Shown here one piece after another: positions 1 to 5,995 of a stretch of DNA of 7,464 bases. A program made the position numbers and the translations under genes. Origin of the DNA: Lachnospiraceae bacterium UBA3850. Lineage in GTDB: Bacteria > Bacillota > Clostridia > Lachnospirales > Lachnospiraceae. How positions within the stretch are numbered: the first letter of the stretch is position 1; each line of letters opens with the position of its first letter. A model generated the notes under the pieces. It was not told the DNA's origin and searched no databases. It was given only the letters and a program-made list of their open reading frames with translations. The stretch lies in NCBI GenBank assembly GCA_002392655.1, contig DGHK01000010.1, positions 1 to 7,464 on the forward strand. Reading direction: 5' to 3'.

Positions 1-46
1 CCGTGGGATGAATGGCGTCAGTTTTAGAGTGTGTATTATATTTGCC

Positions 47-85
47 TATATTTTACTGAAAAAACTATTAAATCAGTAAAATATA
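47..85. repeat. Perfect 13-bp inverted repeat (hairpin) upstream of the tnpB remnant
   Basis: TATATTTTACTGA at 47-59 is the exact reverse complement of TCAGTAAAATATA at 73-85, with a 13-nt A-rich loop (60-72). Position and form fit the left-end hairpin recognised by the TnpA transposase of IS200/IS605 elements. It could also act as a weak terminator or an operator next to the TATAAT at 89-94. A second short dyad, GGAAAT (104-109)/ATTTCC (113-118), lies between it and the start codon. Confidence 0.6.
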
Positions 86-88
86 CGA

Positions 89-94
89 TATAAT
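89..94 (+). promoter_or_regulatory. Candidate -10 box of the tnpB-remnant ORF
   Basis: A perfect TATAAT lies 48 nt upstream of the ATG at 143. No good -35 hexamer is visible 16-18 nt upstream, where the sequence falls in the hairpin loop and right arm. The region is AT-rich, so a chance match is possible. Confidence 0.3.
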
Positions 95-142
95 ATACAT
101 ACAGGAAATCTTATTTCCGAGTCTATGAAAGGAGAAATCTGC

Positions 143-697
143 ATGTATCTTACTGTAAAACAACAAGTCAAGCATCTGTCTAAGGAAGAGTATCTTACAA
201 TAAAAGAATTGTGTCATACTGCAAAAAATCTTGCTAACGAAGCTATTTACAATGTGCGACAGTATTACTTTACTGAAGGAGAATTTCTTAAATACGAAAA
301 GAATTATGCCCTATTGAAGAATAGTCCTAACTATAAATCATTAAATTCCAATATGGCACAACAAATCCTTAAAGAAGTTGAGAGTATAAGAGCTAAACTT
401 GTAGGTACAAAGAATACCAAGTACAGCAATGTTAAGAAGCTTGCTCTTAATAAGAGCAAATATACTGTTAAGGTCGGACAGACAGCTAAGATTAAGGCAA
501 GTGTGACTCTTGTCAATAAGAACAAGAAGCATCTTCCTAAGAAATATGCAGCTAAGTTCCGCTACAGATCATCAGATACCAGCATCGCAACCGTAAGCAA
601 GAACGGTAAGATAAAAGGTATCAGGAAGGGGACATGTACTATTTACGTATATTCAATCAATGGGCTTACAAAGAAAGCCCAGATAACAGTTAAGTGA
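143..697 (+). CDS. Chimeric ORF: TnpB N-terminal fragment fused in frame to a Big_2 (Ig-like) domain
   Basis: The first ~79 residues, from MYLTVKQQVKHLS through a MAQQILKEV motif, match the N-terminal helical (HTH_OrfB_IS605-type) region of TnpB. At about position 380 the similarity ends. The remaining ~105 residues form a bacterial Ig-like group 2 domain, with LNKSKYTVKVGQTAKI, SSDTSIATVSKNGKIKG and GTCTIYVY as hallmark strands, ending in ITVK as these domains do at the C-terminus of Lachnospiraceae surface proteins. I place the start at 143, not at the in-frame ATG at 125, because AAAGGAG at 128-134 lies 8 nt before 143 and TnpB proteins begin here. The product has no signal peptide, although Big_2 domains are normally extracellular, and it lacks all TnpB catalytic parts. 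It is therefore most likely a non-functional fusion from a deletion between an IS element and a surface-protein gene; a working protein is possible but unsupported. Confidence 0.7.
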   Translation: MYLTVKQQVKHLSKEEYLTIKELCHTAKNLANEAIYNVRQYYFTEGEFLKYEKNYALLKNSPNYKSLNSNMAQQILKEVESIRAKLVGTKNTKYSNVKKLALNKSKYTVKVGQTAKIKASVTLVNKNKKHLPKKYAAKFRYRSSDTSIATVSKNGKIKGIRKGTCTIYVYSINGLTKKAQITVK

Positions 698-710
698 TAA
701 AATATGATTA

Positions 711-787
711 AATTGCATCAGTTAGATGCAATTGGTTTCCTTGCCAAGCAAAATGGGAACTATATAAGACGGAAACCATACCGGCAA
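711..787 (+). repeat. Cluster of three interleaved inverted repeats (possible structured RNA with pseudoknot)
   Basis: Three perfect pairings abut each other: AATTGCATC (711-719) with GATGCAATT (725-733), loop 5 nt; TGGTTTCC (733-740) with GGAAACCA (771-778); and TTGCC (741-745) with GGCAA (783-787). The second and third cross, which is the geometry of an H-type pseudoknot. An alternative small hairpin, TTGC(741-744)/GCAA(748-751), competes with the third. I do not recognise a named RNA family. It could be 3'-end structure of the upstream transcript or a leader element for the operon. Confidence 0.4.
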
Positions 788-796
788 AAAAGGAAT

Positions 797-830
797 GAAA
801 CGGGCTGCATCATAAGACGCAGCCCGTTTC
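797..830 (+). terminator. Rho-independent terminator-like hairpin
   Basis: GAAACGGGCTGC (797-808) pairs perfectly with GCAGCCCGTTTC (819-830), giving a 12-bp GC-rich stem with a 10-nt loop. It is followed by a modest T-rich run (TTTC TGTT) and preceded by an A-rich run (786-792). It probably ends transcription from the chimeric gene and insulates the ABC operon; the A-run would serve as a weak U-tract in the opposite direction. Confidence 0.75.
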
Positions 831-863
831 TGTTATGAATGGAGCGCATAAAGATGTACTGTT

Positions 864-906
864 TTTAAATATATTTAAGAAAATCTTTAATATTTAGCAT
901 TATAAT
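864..906 (+). promoter_or_regulatory. Candidate promoter and regulator-binding region of the ABC/peptidase/TCS operon
   Basis: A perfect TATAAT at 901-906 lies 65 nt before the chosen ATG at 972. The matching -35 position (about 877-884) has no TTGACA-like hexamer, as in activator-dependent promoters. Just upstream, TTTAA occurs at 864, 874 and 886, at 10- and 12-bp steps, and an imperfect dyad TTTAAGA (874-880)/TCTTTAA (884-890) is centred near 882. Such helical-turn repeats are the usual target of OmpR-family regulators like the one encoded in this operon, so autoregulation is plausible. The AT richness makes chance matches easy. Confidence 0.4.
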
Positions 907-971
907 ATTTTTAAGTGGATAATAATTACGATACCAGATTTGATGAATTGGTCACTATTCAGGAGAAAAGT

Positions 972-1889
972 ATGTCAGAAATAATAGTTAATGTAAAAAA
1001 TCTTACCAAACAGTACGGAAAACAGAAGGCCCTTGATGATGTATCCTTCAGCATCAGAAAGGGAAGCATAGTAGGTCTGATCGGACCGAATGGTGCCGGG
1101 AAAACCACGATTATGAAGATCATGGGCGGACTCGCATTTCCTAACTCCGGAGAGCTTGAAATGTACGGAGCTACGGATGAGAAGGGACTTAATCATGCAA
1201 GAACCAGGATGAGTTTCATGATAGAAACCCCATACGAGAAGGAGAAGATGACTGCCAGAGAGAATCTCGAGAAGCAGCGGCTTCAGAAGGGGATACCGGA
1301 TAAGGGGCGAATCGATGAGGTTCTGGAAATAGTAAATCTCGCAGATACCGGTAAGAAGATAGTTAAGAATTTTTCCCTCGGAATGAGACAGAGACTGGGA
1401 CTTGCAAATGCACTTATGGGAAGACCTGAATTTATGGTTCTGGACGAGCCCATAAATGGTCTGGATCCGGAAGGAATAGTAGAGATAAGGGAGCTGTTTA
1501 AAAAGCTGAATAAAGAAGATGATATAACAATCGTAATCTCTTCGCATATCCTTAGTGAACTGTCACTTCTCTGCACCGATTATATTTTTATCAACGGTGG
1601 AAAGATAAAGGGTACATTTACTGCTGATGAACTGAGGAAAGCCTGCAGCGAATATTATCATATTGATACAGATAATAATGAGAAGGCGGCTGCGATACTG
1701 GTGGATAAATGTCATATAAATCATATGGAAACGATGGAGGATGGAAGTCTCAGGATATATGACGGTCTTGATGACCTTCTCAGTATTTCGAAATCGCTCT
1801 ATGAGGGTGGCGTCATTCCAACCTCACTTACACTGAATGAAGTAAACCTTGAAGAATACTATCTAAAGCTTGTTGAGGAGAGTGAATAA
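972..1889 (+). CDS. ABC transporter ATP-binding protein (BcrA/LanF-type)
   Basis: Cytoplasmic ATPase subunit of an ABC-2 type exporter, 305 residues. Visible motifs: Walker A GPNGAGKT (38-45), an IETP Q-loop variant typical of BcrA/CcmA-like proteins, signature SLGMRQR (135-141), Walker B MVLDEP (about 155-160, E159 as catalytic base) and H-loop His192 in SSHILSE. The ~90 residues after the nucleotide-binding domain form the C-terminal extension common in bacitracin and lantibiotic immunity ATPases. The frame is open back to a GTG at 915, but AGGAG at 961-965 with 6-nt spacing and the usual domain start support ATG 972. It abuts the first permease (TAA then ATG), which implies translational coupling. 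With the two permeases it should form a complex that expels a membrane-active or lipophilic compound. The substrate is inferred only from context. Confidence 0.93.
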   Translation: MSEIIVNVKNLTKQYGKQKALDDVSFSIRKGSIVGLIGPNGAGKTTIMKIMGGLAFPNSGELEMYGATDEKGLNHARTRMSFMIETPYEKEKMTARENLEKQRLQKGIPDKGRIDEVLEIVNLADTGKKIVKNFSLGMRQRLGLANALMGRPEFMVLDEPINGLDPEGIVEIRELFKKLNKEDDITIVISSHILSELSLLCTDYIFINGGKIKGTFTADELRKACSEYYHIDTDNNEKAAAILVDKCHINHMETMEDGSLRIYDGLDDLLSISKSLYEGGVIPTSLTLNEVNLEEYYLKLVEESE

Positions 1890-2690
1890 ATGCTAAATAT
1901 AATCAAATCCTTAAACTACAGTGCCAAAAGGGATACAGTAAATATATTTACAATCATAACAATGCTTATCCTTCCTGTGTTTTTTCTATATATCTCAGGA
2001 ATGCTGGGTGATGTTTCCCTTACTGATATGACACCAAGCGTGTACTTCACATCACAGTCAATGGCATCGATATTTATATTTTCCTGTTTTGGCATAATGA
2101 TATTTTCAAGTAAACTTGTAGCCTCAGATGCCGGTGATAAGACCATCAATTATGAATTTCTGTCAGGTCACAGCAGGACCTGCATATTTATGGCGAGAAC
2201 GATAGCAGGGTTTCTCTGGGGTGCAGTGCTCTCATTGATACTTCTTATGATTCCCGTAGGTATTATGTATATGATGAATGGATGGGGACCGGAAACAGAC
2301 AGAGGAGATGTGATATTTAGATTTTTCCTTCTGCTTTTTCCAATTATAAGACTCGCTTCCTATAACATAATGCTGGCAAGTGTGACAAGAAGTGCCGGGA
2401 AGGGGATTGCTCTGGGATATGCCACGCTTATGGTGGTTGCTATGATGACCAGTATATTTTCTGATATCTTAGATATTGATATAATATATCCCTTTGGATT
2501 TACGAATGGCTCCTACCTGCTTATATCAGAGAATGCAAGAAATGTTATAATAGATGGGAAGACTGTTACTGTATATGATACAGCAGTACCGGCTGATATG
2601 ATATGGAAAACCATAGCTGTCTCACTTACCTTTACAGCTATATATCTGACAGTTACATATATTAATTATAAAAAGAAAGATCGTGACTGA
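1890..2690 (+). CDS. ABC-2 type permease subunit 1 (LanE/LanG-like)
   Basis: Integral membrane protein of 266 residues with about six predicted hydrophobic helices (roughly 19-39, 58-78, 101-129, 142-165, 172-195, 237-258), the normal size for a BcrB/LanE/LanG-type permease. It carries NYEFLSGHSR at 87-96, at the end of the second helix region, which recurs as NYEVLSGHSR in the next gene. The two also share a GWG loop and an FP..RLA segment, so they are paralogues that likely form the heterodimeric pore served by the upstream ATPase. The start codon directly follows the ATPase stop, with GAGGAG at 1875-1880. The family exports or ejects peptides such as bacitracin and lantibiotics from the membrane; the actual substrate here is unknown. 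Confidence 0.88.
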   Translation: MLNIIKSLNYSAKRDTVNIFTIITMLILPVFFLYISGMLGDVSLTDMTPSVYFTSQSMASIFIFSCFGIMIFSSKLVASDAGDKTINYEFLSGHSRTCIFMARTIAGFLWGAVLSLILLMIPVGIMYMMNGWGPETDRGDVIFRFFLLLFPIIRLASYNIMLASVTRSAGKGIALGYATLMVVAMMTSIFSDILDIDIIYPFGFTNGSYLLISENARNVIIDGKTVTVYDTAVPADMIWKTIAVSLTFTAIYLTVTYINYKKKDRD

Positions 2691-2691
2691 T

Positions 2692-3468
2692 ATGAAAAAT
2701 ATAATCAAATCAATTCTATATGAAATGTGGCACAGCAAGCTGTTCTTCCGAATATATATACTAATGGTAATCATGATGGCTTTGGTGGGCGTACTTAATC
2801 TGGATGGTGGACCTGCAAGTCTTGCTTTGGCTGAGAATCCTGGTATCTCTTATGAATTTGGAATATTTATAGCTGCTCTTGTATGCGGGATCATCTGCGG
2901 TGAAGACTATAGAGATAAGGTGGCAAACTACGAAGTACTTTCAGGACATTCGAGGGAGAGTATCTTTTTTGCAAGAAGCCTTCTTGCCTCACTCTCTGCC
3001 GCCGTTTTATCTACCCTGCTGGCATTTATACCTATGATAGCGGGGTTAGTTGCAGGAGGATGGGGGAATAAGGTAGACATCAGTTCCATGATACTAAGGC
3101 TGCTTCTTCTTTTCTTCCCTTATCTCAGGCTCGCCACGTTCTTTGCTCTTGTCACTTTCCTTGTGAAAAATCATTACATAATGATGGCTGTCGGATTCGC
3201 GACGATGATGATAACCACATTACTAACGGAAATGACGAAAGGCAGTGGAAACTTCAGTATGAGTGTATTCAATATGAAATACCTCTTAACCTTTGACAGC
3301 TGGAATGTATATAATCTGGATCCCAAGGTGGGAATAGTGGAATATCAGTCCTTTAGCAGTGCCATGCCTTCCGGTCTGATAGGAGGAACAATTGTAGTTT
3401 CACTTACATTCGCAGTGATTTACTTATTAGCAGGCTATGCGCTATTCAGACGCGACGAACTGAATTAA
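2692..3468 (+). CDS. ABC-2 type permease subunit 2 (paralogue of subunit 1)
   Basis: Integral membrane protein of 258 residues with about six hydrophobic helices. It aligns along its length with the previous gene: NIIKS at the N-terminus, NYEVLSGHSR (79-88), GWGNK, FFPYLRLA, and a final helix IVVSLTFAVIYL against IAVSLTFTAIYL. A GTG at 2683 is in frame and would overlap the previous gene by 8 nt. I prefer ATG 2692 because M-x-NIIKS then aligns exactly with the start of subunit 1. No strong ribosome binding site precedes either codon, so translation probably depends on coupling to the upstream gene, whose stop ends at 2690. Probably the second half of a heterodimeric exporter channel. Confidence 0.87.
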   Translation: MKNIIKSILYEMWHSKLFFRIYILMVIMMALVGVLNLDGGPASLALAENPGISYEFGIFIAALVCGIICGEDYRDKVANYEVLSGHSRESIFFARSLLASLSAAVLSTLLAFIPMIAGLVAGGWGNKVDISSMILRLLLLFFPYLRLATFFALVTFLVKNHYIMMAVGFATMMITTLLTEMTKGSGNFSMSVFNMKYLLTFDSWNVYNLDPKVGIVEYQSFSSAMPSGLIGGTIVVSLTFAVIYLLAGYALFRRDELN

Positions 3469-3495
3469 GAAGGCTTTACTTAGAAAGGCATGATT

Positions 3496-5298
3496 ATGGA
3501 AATATCATTTATAATAATAGAATTACTGGTTACAGTTTTTATTTTCCTGCTGGCCGGGATAGAGGAAAAGTTTGCTTCAAATAAATGGAGACTTGTGTAT
3601 GCCACTCCATTCTTTATTCTAATAATAATGACGATAGTCTCAGGTTTCAGCATTTATTACACGGGTTTATATATAGCGGCGCTTGTGTGCATGGTGTCGC
3701 TGTTTGCTGGTAAAAAGAATGTTAAAAGGACTCTGGCAGGAGCTGGGATAATATGTGTAGCAATAAGCTTTGCTTTCGTTCTGGTGATTCCTGAAAGGCG
3801 TAAGCACGCATATCTGGATGATTTTGAAAAGGCCTTTACCATTATGCAGGAGCACTATGTATTAGACCGGGAAAAGGGGATTGACTTTTCTGCACTGTAT
3901 AAAAAATATCATCCTCTCTTTCAAGAGGTTGATAAAACCCAGGATCATGTAGAGAACTACAAGCTGTGGCAGAGATATACCGGTGAATTCTACGATGGAC
4001 ATGTAGGATATCAGATGAAAAGGGAGGATCTCTTTTTGGATGCTCTCATGAAATCCTATGGTAATGATTATGGACTTTCTCTGATAAGACTGAGTTCCGG
4101 AGAATATGCAGCGGTAAATGTTGAGGGGTATGAGAACTCATATAATGTGACAAATGATGAGAAGGACGATATGGGCATATATCGGATAAAGAACGAGTTC
4201 CTCAGTGAAACTGCAGATTGTGACAGACTGACTCTTAAAAATGCCGGAATAAAAAATGGAACAATTATCACTAAGTGGAATGGTAAGCCGATCGATGAAT
4301 ACTTTGGAGAATTAAGCTATTACTTTGAACAGTATCCGGTGCGTGAAAATGAAGAGTTTTATCAGCCTGTATATGTTGCAGGAATTGGCATGGGTATGAA
4401 TTATGGTGAAACCTGTGTGCCGGCAGACGAAGATAATAATGCTTCCCCGTCAGCCGAGATTACATTTATCAATGATGACGGTATTGAGGAGACTGTAACA
4501 GCTTTGAGTCTGTGTGCATATTTTCCAAGAATGTATGATACTATAAACAGGCTTGATGCTGGAACCAATATCAGCAACCTTGAGTGGCAGGAGATAGATG
4601 AAGAAACTGTAATGATGCGTATCAGTGAGATGGCATATGACCAGGAAACTTATAATGGTGCCGACTATACTGAAATGACAGATGAGCTTAGAAAACAGGT
4701 GCTGGATTATAAAGCGAAAGGAATTAAGAATATAGTAATTGACCTGAGGAGCAATGGCGGCGGCAGTCCTTATTTCGTGGAAGGTGTAGCATGTCTCTTT
4801 GCACCGGAAGGGGAACACAGTGTTTACTATAGTGCTGTTATAAATGAAGATACTGCATCCTTCGAAAGAGATGAAGATGGTATGTATAAAAAGGGCCACC
4901 TCTTTACCTATCAGGGGGAAAACCTCTGGGCTGATGGAAAAATAATCCTTCTGGTGAATAATCACTGTGTAAGTGCAGGGGATGATATGACATATGTGAT
5001 GGGAGATTTTCCTAATGTGAAGGTCATGGGTACTACAAGATCCAACAGTTCCTGCCAGACGGTGAAGGTAGTTGAACTTTCAAGCAGCAGTATAAGCTTT
5101 TCGGCTGTTCCGAATCTGCTCCCAAGTGGCGAGGTTGCAATCGATACATATACTGACCATGTGGGAAGAACACCATTTGATGAAAAGATTCCTATGACAA
5201 CGGAATTGATAAGTGGTATATTTGATAAGGGAGATGACTATATACTGCAATATGTGGTTGATTCTTTCACTGACTACGAAAAGGGAGATAATACATGA
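3496..5298 (+). CDS. Membrane-anchored S41-family peptidase with PDZ-like segment
   Basis: 600 residues. Four hydrophobic helices (about 3-22, 33-51, 56-72, 79-98) are followed by a large soluble part. The positive residues in loops 1-2 and 3-4 predict that both ends are extracellular. The soluble part has FYDGH (His169), a PDZ-like stretch AGIKNGTIITKWNGKPID (250-267), the S41 core strand DLRSNGGGS (416-424), and a nucleophile-type motif VSAGDD with Ser493. The lysine of CtpA-type proteases (in GKG) is absent: the matching stretch GTTRSNSSC (512-520) has none. This suggests a Ser-His type active site as in tricorn or NSR relatives. NSR, the S41 nisin-resistance protease, is about half this size with one membrane anchor. 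AAAGG at 3484-3488 gives 7-nt spacing to ATG 3496 and only 1 nt to the in-frame ATG 3490. Position between an exporter and a TCS suggests cleavage of an extracellular peptide or of a signalling protein. Confidence 0.85.
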   Translation: MEISFIIIELLVTVFIFLLAGIEEKFASNKWRLVYATPFFILIIMTIVSGFSIYYTGLYIAALVCMVSLFAGKKNVKRTLAGAGIICVAISFAFVLVIPERRKHAYLDDFEKAFTIMQEHYVLDREKGIDFSALYKKYHPLFQEVDKTQDHVENYKLWQRYTGEFYDGHVGYQMKREDLFLDALMKSYGNDYGLSLIRLSSGEYAAVNVEGYENSYNVTNDEKDDMGIYRIKNEFLSETADCDRLTLKNAGIKNGTIITKWNGKPIDEYFGELSYYFEQYPVRENEEFYQPVYVAGIGMGMNYGETCVPADEDNNASPSAEITFINDDGIEETVTALSLCAYFPRMYDTINRLDAGTNISNLEWQEIDEETVMMRISEMAYDQETYNGADYTEMTDELRKQVLDYKAKGIKNIVIDLRSNGGGSPYFVEGVACLFAPEGEHSVYYSAVINEDTASFERDEDGMYKKGHLFTYQGENLWADGKIILLVNNHCVSAGDDMTYVMGDFPNVKVMGTTRSNSSCQTVKVVELSSSSISFSAVPNLLPSGEVAIDTYTDHVGRTPFDEKIPMTTELISGIFDKGDDYILQYVVDSFTDYEKGDNT

Positions 5299-5993
5299 GA
5301 AGGGTGCTCATAGTAGAAGATGACAGGGAAATAAGAACCCTGCTAAAGGACTTTTTGATGGAAAATGAATATGAAGTAATGGAAGCATGTAATGGAAGGG
5401 AAGCCTCTGCCTGTATTCGGACAGAGGCTTATGATATTATCCTAATGGATATGATGTTACCATATAAGTCAGGAAATGATCTGATACGAGAGTTAAGAGA
5501 GTCAGCAGCCGGGATAAAAGATACCCCGGTTATTGTTATTTCTGCAAAATCTTCAAAAGATACAAGACTTGAAGCTTTAAAAATGGGTGCTGATGATTAT
5601 ATAGTGAAGCCCTTTGATATGGATGAAGTATTAGTAAGAATTGAAGTAATACTTAGAAGAAGCAGTCCGGAGACGAAAGAAGACGAAAGTGCTTTGTCCT
5701 ATCATGGTATAGAAATGAGTCTGGAACGAAATTCTGTAAGCTACGAGGGAATTCCGATTAGGTTGACTGCAAAGGAAATGTATCTGTTGCAGCTCTTTCT
5801 GGAGAATCCGCAAAAAACATTCTCCAAGGCTAACCTTTATAAATCAGTATGGAAGGATGATTATATCTATGAGGATAATACCATCAATGTACATATGAGT
5901 AACCTTAGAAATAAACTCAGGAAAATAGCAGGGGAAGAAGTGATAGAAACTGTATGGGGAATAGGATATAAACTAAGGGATAATAAAGGATAG
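5295..5993 (+). CDS. OmpR-family response regulator
   Basis: 232 residues. The receiver domain (about 3-115) has the acidic pair D9/D10, phospho-acceptor D52 in ILMDMMLP, switch Ser83 and Lys105 in VKPFD, so all the residues needed for phosphorylation are present. A winged-helix DNA-binding domain follows (about 133-229), with LTAKE, the INVHMSNLRNKL recognition-helix region and the closing hairpin ETVWGIGYKL. Its ATG overlaps the peptidase stop (ATGA, 4-nt overlap) and AGGGAG at 5282-5287 gives a strong ribosome binding site. Partner of the downstream kinase. It probably controls the promoter upstream of 972, but no binding has been shown. VanR/SpaR/NsrR-type regulators are the nearest functional comparison. 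Confidence 0.95.
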   Translation: MRRVLIVEDDREIRTLLKDFLMENEYEVMEACNGREASACIRTEAYDIILMDMMLPYKSGNDLIRELRESAAGIKDTPVIVISAKSSKDTRLEALKMGADDYIVKPFDMDEVLVRIEVILRRSSPETKEDESALSYHGIEMSLERNSVSYEGIPIRLTAKEMYLLQLFLENPQKTFSKANLYKSVWKDDYIYEDNTINVHMSNLRNKLRKIAGEEVIETVWGIGYKLRDNKG

Positions 5994-5995
5994 AT

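Larger units (their letters stand above)
47..379 (+). mobile_element. 5' remnant of an IS200/IS605-family (TnpB-carrying) element
   Basis: The segment combines a subterminal-type hairpin (47-85), a promoter-like stretch and the first ~79 codons of a TnpB-like protein, which stop abruptly near position 379. IS200/IS605 elements have no terminal inverted repeats but carry hairpins near each end, so a hairpin upstream of tnpB fits a left end. The rest of tnpB, including its RuvC catalytic part and the right end, is missing, and unrelated coding sequence follows. G+C counted by hand is 30% over 181-360 against 39% over 421-660, which supports a junction of two sequence sources near 380. The true left boundary cannot be fixed; it may lie between 1 and 46. 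The remnant cannot move by itself. Confidence 0.6.
698..914. other. Gene-free intergenic region with clustered inverted repeats, terminator and promoter
   Basis: No credible ORF lies between the stop of the chimeric gene and the ABC operon. The left part (711-787) is packed with complementary segments, the middle (797-830) is a terminator hairpin, and the right part (861-914) is strongly AT-rich with a TATAAT. These are described separately. No tRNA-like fold or recognised riboswitch consensus was found by eye. Confidence 0.6.

Noticed and set aside
125..142. ATG at 125 as start of the chimeric ORF
   Set aside because: The codons after it contain the AAAGGAG ribosome binding site for ATG 143, where TnpB proteins normally begin; no ribosome binding site precedes 125.
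711..830. c-di-GMP or other known riboswitch
   Set aside because: A few short matches (GGCAA, GGAAACC) exist but the conserved core order of the c-di-GMP-I, fluoride and preQ1 classes is not met by eye.
915..971. GTG at 915 as start of the ABC ATPase
   Set aside because: It lies 8 nt after the -10 box with no ribosome binding site and adds 19 residues not typical of the family; ATG 972 has AGGAG at ideal spacing.
975..1547. Long open frame on the minus strand
   Set aside because: It mirrors the ATPase gene, has no ribosome binding site and its translation shows no domain; the + strand carries all ABC motifs.
4450..4965. 171-residue open frame on the minus strand
   Set aside because: Antisense shadow of the S41 peptidase core; no recognisable motif.
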